From NCBI GenBank assembly GCA_031127225.1, contig JARIEV010000010.1, positions 1 through 44,339 on the forward strand: DNA of 44,339 nt, in the 5' to 3' direction. This DNA comes from Gemmatimonadota bacterium. GTDB lineage: Bacteria > Gemmatimonadota > Gemmatimonadetes > Gemmatimonadales > Gemmatimonadaceae. The first letter of the stretch is position 1; the number at the start of each line of letters is the position of its first letter. Shown piece by piece: positions 22,167 through 30,754 of this stretch. Made by a program: the position numbers and the translations under genes. The notes beneath the pieces are model-generated. The model saw only the letters and a list, made by a program, of their open reading frames with translations, did no database searches and was not told the DNA's origin.

Positions 22167-23558
22167 TCACCGAGCAGAGGATTTAGGAGGAAGTCGAAGC
22201 GTCCGTACACTGTCCGTCCACCGGCGCAGCGTCTCGCTCCACTGCAATCTCAACAATTCCGGTGCGCGAACAAAGTCCGCGCGGGCAGATGGTTCCTCCC
22301 CGCGCAATCGCGCCGCCACGGCGGACTGCGCGTGATCGACGAGGATACGTCGGTGCCACGCGTCGGCGCTGTCGGGCTCGAGCAGCGCCGCCGCGTACCA
22401 CGCCTGTGGCACGAGCGGCGACGCAGGCCGTTCCCGCGCGATGTCGATAAACAGCGCGCGCGCCAAGCGCGGGGCACGCAAGGAATCCCGCGCAATCTCG
22501 GCGGCCAGAAATGACGAGGCGCCACTCAGGTCGTCGTCCGTGGTCGGCGACGCGAGCAACCGGAACAGGAGCAGGCGCTCGGCCACCACCGCGGCATAGG
22601 CCGTGCCCCAGACGACGCTGTCCTGGCGCGCGACGAGCGTATCGAGCTCGCGGACGGAGGAGACCTGAGACAGCGTCAGCAGGGAAAGCCGCGCGTTCGC
22701 TTCGCGCGCGGTGAGCGTGTCACGGCGCGACAGGGTGCGCGCGGAGATGAGGTGGCGAAGGGCGAGGGAATCGCGACCGAGACGCAGCGTCAGGTCGCCG
22801 AGGACGAAATGGAGACGCGCGCGGCTTTCGTCGCCGATCCCGGCCGCATCGTACTGCCCGACGATGCGCTCCGCTCCGTCGAACCGTCCGTCGGCGACTA
22901 GCTCGCGCAGCGCGCGCGCGACGTCGTCTCGGTAGTCACCGACGCGAGCCCGCGCGACGAGCAGCGACTCAACCCGGGCGTATTCACGCGCGGACAGCGA
23001 CGCGGCGATGAGCTCCCATTGCAAGACCGCCGCGCCGAGACCGCCGAGGTACGCCGGAACAGCATCACGGTCGCCCATACTGAGGGCAGCCCGCGCGCCC
23101 CAGATTCGCGCTTGCCGGGCGAGCTCAGGACGGTCAGACCCGATGAGCGAATCCAGTCGCGGCCGCGCGGTCGCGCTCCGTCCCGTGCGGATCTCGCACG
23201 AAGCGAGCGCGAGGCGCGTTCGATCCCGATCTGCCGGCGCGAGGGAGGTGCCACCCAGCAGTTCCAGCAGCCGTGGCATGGCCCGCTCACATTGCGCCGC
23301 CATCGCCCCGCTCCGTGCCGCGAGGTACAGCGCCCGGTCGCGCCACTTCGATGTGGGATGCCGAACGAGGACGCTTTCGGCAATCGCGGCCGACCGCTGG
23401 TAGCGGGTGGTGGCCCCTCCCTCGTCGTCGCGCCGCAGGCGCTCGTCACCCTGCCTCGCCTCGGCCTGGGCGTTATAGATGCCGTTGTAGTACACGCATC
23501 CCCCGCCGACCAGCCAGGTTGCCAGCACCAGCGCCAGCCGCCGGGGGGCGCGCCTCAC
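22167..23558 (-). CDS. Lipoprotein with TPR-like helical repeats, function unknown
   Basis: A 463-residue predicted lipoprotein. The signal peptide ends in a lipobox GGGC with acylated Cys21, followed by Tyr-Tyr-Asn-Gly. The rest is Ala/Arg/Leu-rich helix, with repeated pairs that resemble tetratricopeptide repeats (blocks of about 34 residues between 45 and 430). Such proteins often serve as scaffolds in envelope complexes. The GTG start at 23558 overlaps the amidase stop as GTGA, so the two are translationally coupled; a link to cell-wall work is therefore plausible but not shown. Confidence 0.75.
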   Translation of the reverse strand: MRRAPRRLALVLATWLVGGGCVYYNGIYNAQAEARQGDERLRRDDEGGATTRYQRSAAIAESVLVRHPTSKWRDRALYLAARSGAMAAQCERAMPRLLELLGGTSLAPADRDRTRLALASCEIRTGRSATARPRLDSLIGSDRPELARQARIWGARAALSMGDRDAVPAYLGGLGAAVLQWELIAASLSAREYARVESLLVARARVGDYRDDVARALRELVADGRFDGAERIVGQYDAAGIGDESRARLHFVLGDLTLRLGRDSLALRHLISARTLSRRDTLTAREANARLSLLTLSQVSSVRELDTLVARQDSVVWGTAYAAVVAERLLLFRLLASPTTDDDLSGASSFLAAEIARDSLRAPRLARALFIDIARERPASPLVPQAWYAAALLEPDSADAWHRRILVDHAQSAVAARLRGEEPSARADFVRAPELLRLQWSETLRRWTDSVRTLRLPPKSSAR

Positions 23559-24820
23559 CCGCCGCCTCCCACCTTGCGTTCGTACTGCTCCAGATAGCGC
23601 ACGACGGCGTCCGCGAGGGTATCCGCCAATTCCTGTTGGCGCACCGGATCCGTCATGTACTCAGCTTCGCGCTTGTTGGTGCCAAAGCCGATTTCCACCA
23701 GCACGGCCGGCATGAAGGCCGTCACAAGCACTCGGAATCCAGCCTGCTTGACCCCGCGATTGGGCCCGGGATGCACCTGTCGCATGCCCGCCTGCACCAT
23801 CTCGGCTAAACGTCCGGATTCGCGCAGATGCTCATTCTGCGCCATGTCACGCATGATGAATCCCAAGGGGTCGTCGCGTGACACATCCTCGCTAGTTTCG
23901 AAGCGAACGGCCTCATTTTCCATTGCTTCGACCCGACGCTCGTCCTCGGTCTTGGCCTCGGCCAGAAAGAACGTTTCGAACCCCCGTGCGGCGCCGGGGT
24001 TGCTCCAGCGTGGATTCGCCGCGTTGACGTGCACCGAAAGAAATAGGTCGGCCTTGGCCTGATTGGCGATGCGCCCCCGGTCCGAGAGGGCGATCAGGGT
24101 GTCGGTGGTGCGGGTCATCACCACCTGCACATCACGCGCCTGCAGGGTGCGCTGCAGGATCTGCGCAAACGCCAATGTGATGTTCTTCTCGAACACCTTC
24201 CGGGGCGAGCCGATCGGCCCGCTCATCCCGTTGTCCGGCCCCCCATGACCGGCATCGACGACGACCACGCGTCGGCGCAGCGCCGCGCTGCGCGCGGCGG
24301 CGCTGCGCGCGGCGGCGCTGCGCGCGATATCGGCCGGCGCCGCGACGGCGGTCGGACGGGCACGCACGGCGCGAGGCGGTGGTGTGCGACGGGAGGCCGT
24401 GACGGTCGCGAAGCGTCGCAGTTCTGCATTCTCCGTATCGAAGAGGACACCGGCGCCAAGGCGCGGCAGCAGCTCGGTGGCGAGCGCGAACGGAACGAAG
24501 AGCAGACCGCCACGTCTGAACACGCCAGCGCGCAATGGGATCGTATCGCCAGCCACCATCGCGAGCGCGCTGCCGGCCTGCAGATCCACACCGGTGGTGC
24601 CCACTTCGAATCGGTAGCGTCCTGCCAGCGCGGTTTGCGCGACGAGTTGCCCGCCCAAGGCCTCAGCCAGCGCGTCGGCCCGCAGCGCGATGCCGCCATC
24701 CGGGTGCGCGAGCGTGGGCACCGCGCGCGCGCGGTCGCCGGCGCGCACCGACAGCGGCGGCAGGACCGGCGTTGTCTGCGCGAGCTGCAGGATGAGTGCG
24801 ACGGATCCGACGATGGTCAC
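23555..24820 (-). CDS. N-acetylmuramoyl-L-alanine amidase (Amidase_3)
   Basis: A 421-residue exported zinc amidase that cuts the bond between MurNAc and the stem peptide of peptidoglycan. An N-terminal signal segment (1-20) is followed by a domain at about 40-140 that resembles copper-amine-oxidase-N/AMIN-like modules. A linker at 165-183 is made of repeated Ser-Ala-Ala-Ala-Arg. The catalytic domain runs from 184: zinc ligands His192 (DAGHGG) and Glu211 (VFEKN), the His of SVHVNA, and the catalytic Glu of VEIGFG. The start is GTG at 24820, 9 bases after smpB. The family is clear; AmiC-type division function is not proved. Confidence 0.92.
   Translation of the reverse strand: MTIVGSVALILQLAQTTPVLPPLSVRAGDRARAVPTLAHPDGGIALRADALAEALGGQLVAQTALAGRYRFEVGTTGVDLQAGSALAMVAGDTIPLRAGVFRRGGLLFVPFALATELLPRLGAGVLFDTENAELRRFATVTASRRTPPPRAVRARPTAVAAPADIARSAAARSAAARSAALRRRVVVVDAGHGGPDNGMSGPIGSPRKVFEKNITLAFAQILQRTLQARDVQVVMTRTTDTLIALSDRGRIANQAKADLFLSVHVNAANPRWSNPGAARGFETFFLAEAKTEDERRVEAMENEAVRFETSEDVSRDDPLGFIMRDMAQNEHLRESGRLAEMVQAGMRQVHPGPNRGVKQAGFRVLVTAFMPAVLVEIGFGTNKREAEYMTDPVRQQELADTLADAVVRYLEQYERKVGGGG
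24285..24326. repeat. 15-bp tandem repeat in the amidase linker
   Basis: The 15-mer GCGCTGCGCGCGGCG is repeated 2.8 times with no mismatch. It encodes the Ser-Ala-Ala-Ala-Arg linker repeats of the amidase. A repeat in frame units of five codons can change copy number without breaking the gene. Confidence 0.8.
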
Positions 24821-24829
24821 CGGCGTTCG

Positions 24830-25300
24830 TCAGTGCCGGCTGAGGGCACGCGCCATCTCTCGTTCCGCGTCACGCTTCTTGAGATCCTCACGCTTGTCAT
24901 GCTGCTGCTTACCCCGCACGAGCGCGAGACGTGCCTTGACGCGCCCGTTTTTGAAATACAGGTCGAGCGGAACCAGCGTGAGCCCTTGTCGCTCCACGGC
25001 GCCGATGAGGCGCCGGATCTCACGCCGATGCATAAGCAATTTCCGGGTGCGGGTCGGCTCGTGGTTGAACACATTCCCCTGCCCATACGCCCCGATGTAG
25101 CAGTTCAGGAGGAAGACTTCATTGTCCTTGATCACCCCGAAGGCATCCGTGAGGTTGGCGCGGCCTTCGCGCAACGCCTTGACCTCCGTGCCAGTCAGCA
25201 CGACCCCGGTCTCCCAGGTATCCAGGATTTCGTAGTCGTGTCGCGCGCGCTTGTTGCGGGCGATCATTTCGGTCGGTTCTTCGGTGTCCTTGTTTGCCAT
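24830..25300 (-). CDS. smpB: SsrA-binding protein SmpB
   Basis: A 156-residue partner of tmRNA in rescue of stalled ribosomes. The core has ARHDYEILDTWETGVVLTGTEVKALREG and YGQGNVFNHEPTRTRKLL; the C-terminal Lys/Arg-rich helix (KREDLKKRDAEREM) enters the decoding channel. The ATG at 25300 leaves 15 residues before the conserved NKRARHDY; sequence further upstream in this frame is not protein-like. No tmRNA gene is in the window. Confidence 0.97.
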   Translation of the reverse strand: MANKDTEEPTEMIARNKRARHDYEILDTWETGVVLTGTEVKALREGRANLTDAFGVIKDNEVFLLNCYIGAYGQGNVFNHEPTRTRKLLMHRREIRRLIGAVERQGLTLVPLDLYFKNGRVKARLALVRGKQQHDKREDLKKRDAEREMARALSRH

Positions 25301-25358
25301 GCTGCAGAGAAAGTAATACCGCGGCGGGATCGGGGCGCACGAAGTGTCGCCGATGGCG

Positions 25359-25387
25359 TTGACATCGGGGGCACGTGCGACCATTCT
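25359..25387 (+). promoter_or_regulatory. Possible promoter of tRNA-Leu
   Basis: A perfect -35 TTGACA (25359-25364) is followed after 17 bases by CATTCT (3 of 6 matches to a -10 box). This gives a start about 50 bases before the tRNA. On the opposite strand the same region contains TATAGAAT, which could serve smpB. Confidence 0.3.
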
Positions 25388-25445
25388 ATACGGCCCTGAC
25401 GGAATCGTGTACGAAACAGTGTGTTCGGACACGAGGACGGGATCT

Positions 25446-25529
25446 GCCGGAGTGGTGGAATTGGTAGACGCGCTGCGTTCAGGGCGCAGTGTCCGCAAGG
25501 ACGTGCCGGTTCGAGTCCGGCCTTCGGCA
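25446..25529 (+). tRNA. tRNA-Leu, anticodon CAG
   Basis: An 84-base class II tRNA. The acceptor arm GCCGGAG pairs with CTTCGGC (one G-T pair). The anticodon stem CTGCG/CGCAG encloses loop TTCAGGG, so the anticodon is CAG (codon CUG). There is a long variable arm and a T-arm GCCGG-TTCGAGT-CCGGC. The discriminator is A; CCA is not encoded. It is the only plus-strand gene before 41749. Confidence 0.97.
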
Positions 25530-25548
25530 CTCGAGTACCTCGATGAAA

Positions 25549-25585
25549 GAGGGGGAAGGTGGCATCTGCCGCCTTCCCCCTTTCT
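25549..25585. terminator. Bidirectional terminator between tRNA-Leu and the converging gene
   Basis: A stem of about 15 bp (GGGGGAAGG arm with CCTTCCCCC arm, one G-T pair, loop ATCT at 25564-25567) ends in TTTCT on the plus strand and TCTTTC on the minus strand. It lies 19 bases past the tRNA and about 50 past the stop of the minus-strand gene at 25638. Confidence 0.8.
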
Positions 25586-25637
25586 CGTACCTGTGATGTC
25601 GATTAGCCATATCGGACGGTCGTGCCGGCTGATTCGG

Positions 25638-26171
25638 CTAACGACCGAGGGCTGAAGGAGGAATATCGTCGGGGAGACTCGCCACACCGAACACATGCCG
25701 GAGTGACTCGTTGGCACGGGTCCGCGCGTCGGTGACAAACACGGACGCACGCGCCACCTGCTCCGGTCCCGGGGCAGTAAGACCGGCCCCGCCGAGGAGC
25801 ACCCGAGCCAGCCGTACGGCGGGGGGATGCGCATCCCCACGCACCGCGAGTGCACCGGTGTAGGCACGCCAGCGCTGATCCCACGCGCGCCCCGTACCGG
25901 CGTTCGCGTGGAACTCCCGCTGGATTTCGGGTGCCAGTCGATGGGCCACGTCCGAGGCGGTCCGGTCATCGAGCGCGTCACGCTCCGCAACGATCAAGGC
26001 GACCGCGCGCAGCGCAAACGCCAATTCCCGCCGTGCGATCTCTTCACCGACTCCCATGTCGCACAGCCACACCGCATCCGAGGGCGCAACGGCACGCGGT
26101 AGCGCGTCGAGGTACCGCGATGCCAACCGCCGCCGGTCGCGTCCGGCGCGCCACCGTGCCCACATGCCCAT
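25638..26171 (-). CDS. Protein of unknown function next to an Rrf2 regulator
   Basis: A 177-residue cytosolic protein, Arg/Ala-rich and probably all-helical, with a single Cys near residue 37 and no signal peptide or membrane segment. The ATG at 26171 is 5 bases past the Rrf2 gene stop and has no good ribosome site, so translation is probably coupled. I do not recognise a family. By position it could be a target or partner of the Rrf2 regulator. Confidence 0.65.
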   Translation of the reverse strand: MGMWARWRAGRDRRRLASRYLDALPRAVAPSDAVWLCDMGVGEEIARRELAFALRAVALIVAERDALDDRTASDVAHRLAPEIQREFHANAGTGRAWDQRWRAYTGALAVRGDAHPPAVRLARVLLGGAGLTAPGPEQVARASVFVTDARTRANESLRHVFGVASLPDDIPPSALGR

Positions 26172-26176
26172 CGGCG

Positions 26177-26671
26177 TCAGGACTGGAGGATCGGCAGGGC
26201 GCCGGGGACAGCGGGTGTGGCCGCGAAGGGAGGGAGTCCAACGCGGTCGCGCACGCTCGCTTCGTCGGTCAGCAGATCGCTGAGCTTCACACCCTCGAGC
26301 ACCTCGTCGATGCGCTGCTGCAGGAGCAACCACACCGGTCGGATGCTGCAGTTTTCGGCTGCGGCGCAGCGCTCCGCATCGACCGGATGACTGACGCAAT
26401 GCAGATCGAACGTGGTGAGTTCAGACGCCTGAATGACGTCGCGCACGGAGATCTCGCTGGCCGGTCGTGAGAGCGCGTAGCCCCCACGCGCGCCACGGGT
26501 ACTGTCCACGATGCCCGCGCGACGCATGCGTAGCAGGATCTGCTCGACATAGTCGCCGGGCAGACGCTCACGTGCGGCGACGTCGCGCCCCGTGACCGGT
26601 CCCGCCCCCGCGCGCCGCGCGAGATGCAGGGCACAGATCAGTCCGTATTCAGCCCACGTGGTGATGCGCAT
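26177..26671 (-). CDS. Rrf2/IscR-family transcription regulator with Fe-S-type cysteines
   Basis: A 164-residue winged-helix regulator. It opens with MRITTWAEYGLICALHLARR and has the recognition-helix region RLPGDYVEQILLRMRRAGIV and the wing STRGARGGYALSRP, all typical of Rrf2. Cys92, Cys102 and Cys108 match the three-Cys cluster that holds a [2Fe-2S] or [4Fe-4S] cluster in IscR, NsrR and RsrR, though the spacing (9 and 5 between) differs from the 5 and 5 of IscR. No isc or suf genes are adjacent. A -10/-35 pair lies so close to the ATG that the mRNA may be leaderless. Confidence 0.9.
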   Translation of the reverse strand: MRITTWAEYGLICALHLARRAGAGPVTGRDVAARERLPGDYVEQILLRMRRAGIVDSTRGARGGYALSRPASEISVRDVIQASELTTFDLHCVSHPVDAERCAAAENCSIRPVWLLLQQRIDEVLEGVKLSDLLTDEASVRDRVGLPPFAATPAVPGALPILQS

Positions 26672-26677
26672 CCTTCG

Positions 26678-26706
26678 AGTCTACGGCTCCCGGGTCGCGC
26701 GGACAA
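26678..26706 (-). promoter_or_regulatory. Promoter of the Rrf2 gene, apparently leaderless
   Basis: On the minus strand, -35 TTGTCC (26701-26706) and -10 TAGACT (26678-26683) are separated by 17 bases. Transcription would begin about 7 bases past the -10, at the ATG at 26671. No ribosome site at usable spacing is present. Confidence 0.45.
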
Positions 26707-26750
26707 GTTCCCCACGGGGAAAAGCCGGATGAGCCACCGAACCCGGGGTC

Positions 26751-28175
26751 TCAGCCGCCGGCGGACGACGGGCGGTCTCCGGTGGGTACACCGATCTCCG
26801 TCAGGCGGTACAGGTCCAGCACGGTGTCGATGTCCTGCGCCGGCAACACCCCATCGCGCCGGACGAGCTCGCGGATCAGGATCCCCTCGTGTACCGACCG
26901 CTTTGCAATTTCCGCCGCTGCGGCGTAGCCGATCTGCGGCATCAATGCCGTAGCGAGCGCGGCCGAGCGCTCGACCCAATACGCGCACATGGCCGCATTG
27001 GCTTCGATGCCCGTGACGCAGCGCTCGGTGAGTGCCGTGATCGCGTTCGTGAGGAGCTGCACGGAGAGCAACACATTGTGCGCAATCACCGGCATCATGA
27101 CGTTGAGTTCGAGCTGCCCGTGCTCCGCGGCAATCGCTACCGTCGTGTCGCACCCGATCACTTGGAAACAGACCTGATTCACCATCTCCGGGATGGAGGG
27201 GTTGATCTTGCCCGGCATGATCGACGATCCGGGCTGCACCGCCGGGAGTACGATTTCATCGAGCCCAGTCCGTGGGCCCGACACCATCAGGCGCAGATCA
27301 CTGACGATCTTGGATAAATCGATGGCGAGCCCCCGCAGCGCCCCTGAGAAGGCAGCGGCATCGCCCATGCTCTGCATGAGCTGGATGCGGTCCTCGCCGA
27401 CGCGCAGCGAGGAGATGCCCGACACCATCGCGAGATGCGCGACCATGCGGCTCGGGTATTCCGGCTGGACAGTGACGCCGGTGCCGACGGCCGAGCCACC
27501 GATGCCCAGATCATTAAGATAATCGGCGGCTTCGACGATGCGGCGCCGGCAGCGACGCAGTGTGCCGGCGTACGCCGAAAACTCCTGGCCGAGCCGAATG
27601 GGCATGGCGTCTTGCAGGTGGGTACGGCCCGCCTTGACGATACCATCAAAGTCCCTGCCCTTCTGCGCCAGCGCGGCGCTCAGCGCATCAACGGCCGCGA
27701 GGAGGGACGGCAGTTGCCGGAGCACGGCCAGCCGGATGTTGGTCGGGATGGTGTCATTGGTGCTCTGCGCCATGTTCACGTGGTCATTCGGATGCACCGG
27801 CGCGTAACTGCCGCGCGCGGCGCCGAGCAACTCGTTGGCGCGATTCGCGAGCACCTCGTTCACGTTCATGTTGTGCGAGGTGCCAGCACCCGCCTGATAC
27901 GGATCGACGATGAACTGCTCACGATGCTGTCCGGCCAGCACTTCGTCAGCCGCCGCCACGATGGCATCGGCACGCCGCGGATCGAGCCGCCCGGTCTCGC
28001 GGTGCGTCAGGGCGGCGGCTTTCTTGATCCACACCTGCGCGACGACGAACGGCTCGAGGGGACGCAGCCCGCTGATCGCGAAGTTCCGCGCGGCGCGCAG
28101 CGTCTGGATGCCGTACAGCGCATCCGCCGGCACCGGCAGTTCACCGAGGGAATCCTGCTCGATCCGATCGGGCAC
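26751..28175 (-). CDS. aspA: Aspartate ammonia-lyase
   Basis: A 474-residue aspartase/fumarase superfamily enzyme that converts aspartate to fumarate and ammonia. The superfamily signature GSSIMPGKINP contains the catalytic Ser. The TNDTIPTNIRLA and GRTHLQDAMPIRLGQEF segments are present. The opening RIEQDSLGELPVPADALYGIQT and the ending VLDLYRLTEIGV favour AspA over FumC. It starts with GTG at 28175, 21 bases past the preceding lipoprotein gene. It is the last gene of the long minus-strand series. Confidence 0.92.
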   Translation of the reverse strand: MPDRIEQDSLGELPVPADALYGIQTLRAARNFAISGLRPLEPFVVAQVWIKKAAALTHRETGRLDPRRADAIVAAADEVLAGQHREQFIVDPYQAGAGTSHNMNVNEVLANRANELLGAARGSYAPVHPNDHVNMAQSTNDTIPTNIRLAVLRQLPSLLAAVDALSAALAQKGRDFDGIVKAGRTHLQDAMPIRLGQEFSAYAGTLRRCRRRIVEAADYLNDLGIGGSAVGTGVTVQPEYPSRMVAHLAMVSGISSLRVGEDRIQLMQSMGDAAAFSGALRGLAIDLSKIVSDLRLMVSGPRTGLDEIVLPAVQPGSSIMPGKINPSIPEMVNQVCFQVIGCDTTVAIAAEHGQLELNVMMPVIAHNVLLSVQLLTNAITALTERCVTGIEANAAMCAYWVERSAALATALMPQIGYAAAAEIAKRSVHEGILIRELVRRDGVLPAQDIDTVLDLYRLTEIGVPTGDRPSSAGG

Positions 28176-28196
28176 GGGGAGGACCCAGACCGGGCG

Positions 28197-29009
28197 TCAG
28201 GGAAGACGGACGATCGTGTCGACGGTCGAGACGATGTGCAGCAGCGTGGAGGCATCGGGGCGCACTTCATTGGTGCGCCAACGGATCAACGCGAGCGACC
28301 GTAGTGCGGAGGGTGACGCTTGGAACGCGTTCAAGCCGGTTGCGGGAATCTCAAAGGCACCATCGTCCTTCAGGGCGCAGTAGATCTGCTCGTTGGCGGT
28401 CGTCGCCGCGGGCGTGGCGCCGTACCGCACGGACAGGATGATGGCCGCCGACGCGTCGTTCGTCCCGTTCCAGTTGACGACGAGCGGGGATCCTGCGGCC
28501 GGCGTTGCAACTGGGCTGGGGACAATGGGCTCGGCGAGCTTGACGGAGACGGCGGCGGCCGGGAAAACAGCCGCAGCACCCGGGATACTCACGGTGGCGG
28601 CGTCGCCGACCCCGTAGCTCAGCAGCGTCCCAACGGCTGGCTGGTACCGCAGCAGCGACGTGGAGTAGGGCATCGCCACGCTGGTGCCCGCGAAGGTGAG
28701 CGCGAGACTCTCGCCGACTTTCAACGATCCGGTGGCGCCCGTCGCCGCGGTGTCGACCAACGCATACGCGCACTGGTCCCCCTGTTGCGCCGCACTGCTG
28801 GGTGCCGCCGCTGACAACCCTTCGAAAAAGACCGCATTGATGGACGCCGTCGCGCGGCCAGCCGCTGCGTTCTTCGCCGTGATCGTGATGGCACCGTAGC
28901 GATTCAGCGTGACGTTGCTCTCGGTAAGACTGGAGCACGCCGACAGCACGCACACGCTGCTCAGGAGGGCGACGTGGCGGTAGCGCGGCAGGAGGCTGAA
29001 CGGAGTCAT
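28197..29009 (-). CDS. Predicted lipoprotein of unknown function
   Basis: A 270-residue lipoprotein. The ATG at 29009 begins a signal peptide whose lipobox is LSAC with acylated Cys25, followed by Ser-Ser-Leu-Thr. The mature chain is rich in Ala, Thr, Ser and Val with short beta-type stretches, consistent with a beta-sandwich exported domain. Two further cysteines (in QCAYAL and IYCALK) may form a disulphide. I recognise no family. The gap of 43 bases from the MBL gene holds no clear promoter. Confidence 0.75.
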   Translation of the reverse strand: MTPFSLLPRYRHVALLSSVCVLSACSSLTESNVTLNRYGAITITAKNAAAGRATASINAVFFEGLSAAAPSSAAQQGDQCAYALVDTAATGATGSLKVGESLALTFAGTSVAMPYSTSLLRYQPAVGTLLSYGVGDAATVSIPGAAAVFPAAAVSVKLAEPIVPSPVATPAAGSPLVVNWNGTNDASAAIILSVRYGATPAATTANEQIYCALKDDGAFEIPATGLNAFQASPSALRSLALIRWRTNEVRPDASTLLHIVSTVDTIVRLP

Positions 29010-29052
29010 GCGAACACCAGAGGAAAAGGAAGGACGACCGCCGACGTGCAGA

Positions 29053-29703
29053 TCAGGCACCCAACGGACGGGCAGCACCGCGCAGGAACGGATTGACGGT
29101 GAGTTCGTGCCCGATGGTGGTGGAAACACCGTGCCCCGGAAATACCCGAGTCCCGGCCGCAAGTGTCGCCAGTCTCTGCAATGACTGCAGCATGGCGGTG
29201 GGATCGCACAACGGGAGGTCGGTGCGGCCGATCGAGCCGGCGAAGAGGACATCGCCCGAAAAGCAGAGCTCGTGACCGATGAAGGCCACGTGCCCAGGCG
29301 CATGTCCCGGCAGGTGCCAGACGAGAAAGGTGTACTCGCCGAGCTGCACACGATCCCCCTCGGCGAGGGGATGATCGGCGGGCGGCGGGTTATCGACCAC
29401 GACGCCCCATCGGGCTGCACTCGCCGCGGCATTTTCATACAGAACGGTATCCGCCGGGTGCAACCAGACCGGCACCGGGCGAGCGGCCACGATGCCGGCG
29501 ACACCGCCGACATGATCGAAGTGCGCGTGCGTGAGCCAGATCGCCGTCAGCGTGCAGCCGGTGGCGTCGACGGCCGCCAGCAGACGCTCGGCCTCGTCGC
29601 CCGGATCGATCAGCACGGCCTGCCCGCTGGCGGGATCGGCCAGCAGCCAGCAGTTCTCCTGCAGCGGACCGACGGTCAGTTGCTGCAGCGTGAGCGCGCT
29701 CAC
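29053..29703 (-). CDS. Metallo-beta-lactamase-fold hydrolase (glyoxalase II-like)
   Basis: A 216-residue MBL-fold hydrolase. The metal motif THAHFDH gives His59, His61, Asp63 and His64; further ligands lie in HLPGHAPGH, FSGDVLF and VFPGHG. The pattern TVGPLQENCWLL at the start is that of the hydroxyacylglutathione hydrolase-like YcbL/GloB group, which hydrolyse thioesters; the true substrate cannot be read from sequence. The GTG start at 29703 overlaps the trxB stop as GTGA, so it is co-expressed with thioredoxin reductase. Confidence 0.88.
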   Translation of the reverse strand: MSALTLQQLTVGPLQENCWLLADPASGQAVLIDPGDEAERLLAAVDATGCTLTAIWLTHAHFDHVGGVAGIVAARPVPVWLHPADTVLYENAAASAARWGVVVDNPPPADHPLAEGDRVQLGEYTFLVWHLPGHAPGHVAFIGHELCFSGDVLFAGSIGRTDLPLCDPTAMLQSLQRLATLAAGTRVFPGHGVSTTIGHELTVNPFLRGAARPLGA

Positions 29704-30731
29704 GGAGACGTGGCGTCCGGCGTGACCGGAACGGGCGCTTCCGCCGTTTCCAGCACGGGCGATTCCCCGATGCCATGATGGGCGAGCCACCGTTCCGCTT
29801 CGAGCGCCGCCATACATCCCGTCCCCGCAGAGGTAATGGCCTGCCGGTAGTAGTCGTCGATCACATCGCCGGCGGCAAAGACGCCGGGCACGTTCGTTTC
29901 GGTGCGCCACGACGACACCTTGATGTAGCCGTGTTCCGTGGTGTCGAGCTGTCCCTGCAGGAACTTCGTATTCGGCGTATGACCGATCGCGACGAACAGC
30001 CCGCCGACGTCGATCGTGCTCACGGCGCCCGTCGCGGTGTCGGTGAGCTGCAAGCCGGTGATGAAGTCATCGCCGAGGACGTCGCTGACCTGAGCGTTCC
30101 AGATGACGCGCACTTTGGGATGTTCGAGCACGCGATTGGCCATGACCTTCGACGCGCGGAAGCTGTCGCGCCGATGGATGACGACGACTTCGCTGGCGAA
30201 CTTAGTGAGGTACATGGCCTCTTCCATCGCCGTGTCGCCCCCACCGACGACGGCCAGCGCCTTGTTGCGGTAAAAGGGCATAGCCCCGTCGCACACCGCA
30301 CAGGCCGAGACGCCACCGCCTGTGGTGGCCAGCCGCAGTTCGTTGTCGAGGCCGATCCACCGCGCGGCGGCGCCCGTCGCGATGATCACGGTGTGGGCGG
30401 TGACCGGCGCGGAGTAGTTCGGCACGATGCCGAACGGCTTGGCGGACAAGTCCACCTGCTTGACCAGTTCGGACACCACGCGCGCGCCGTGATGCACGGC
30501 TTGCGCCCGCATGCGATCCATGAGGTCGGGGCCGCTGATGGCTTCGGGGAAGCCCGGGAAGTTTTCGATGTCGGTGGTCAGCATGAGCTGCCCGCCTGGC
30601 AGTTCGGTGCCCACCGGCTCCCCTTCGAACACGAGCGGATTGAGGTTGGCGCGTGCGGCGTAAATGGCGGCGGTCCATGCGGCCGGACCGGAGCCGATGA
30701 TCACGATGCTTTCGGGGCGGGCGTCGGACAT
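29700..30731 (-). CDS. trxB: Thioredoxin reductase
   Basis: A 343-residue FAD/NADPH enzyme that reduces thioredoxin. The FAD motif is IIGSGPAAWTAA (11-22). The redox pair Cys144-Ala-Val-Cys147 is followed by Asp-Gly-Ala. The NADPH motif VVGGGDTAMEEA follows, and a second FAD contact lies in GVFAAGDVID. The ATG at 30731 gives the usual short N-terminus; a TTG at 30758 is less likely. About 20 Pro/Thr-rich residues extend the C-terminus beyond most TrxB proteins. Confidence 0.95.
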   Translation of the reverse strand: MSDARPESIVIIGSGPAAWTAAIYAARANLNPLVFEGEPVGTELPGGQLMLTTDIENFPGFPEAISGPDLMDRMRAQAVHHGARVVSELVKQVDLSAKPFGIVPNYSAPVTAHTVIIATGAAARWIGLDNELRLATTGGGVSACAVCDGAMPFYRNKALAVVGGGDTAMEEAMYLTKFASEVVVIHRRDSFRASKVMANRVLEHPKVRVIWNAQVSDVLGDDFITGLQLTDTATGAVSTIDVGGLFVAIGHTPNTKFLQGQLDTTEHGYIKVSSWRTETNVPGVFAAGDVIDDYYRQAITSAGTGCMAALEAERWLAHHGIGESPVLETAEAPVPVTPDATSP

Positions 30732-30754
30732 GTCGTCGGGGAGAGAAAGAGAAC

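Noticed and set aside
25301-25445. tmRNA gene near smpB
   Set aside because: No tmRNA-like acceptor arm or tag frame is visible; the region holds only promoter-like sequence before tRNA-Leu.
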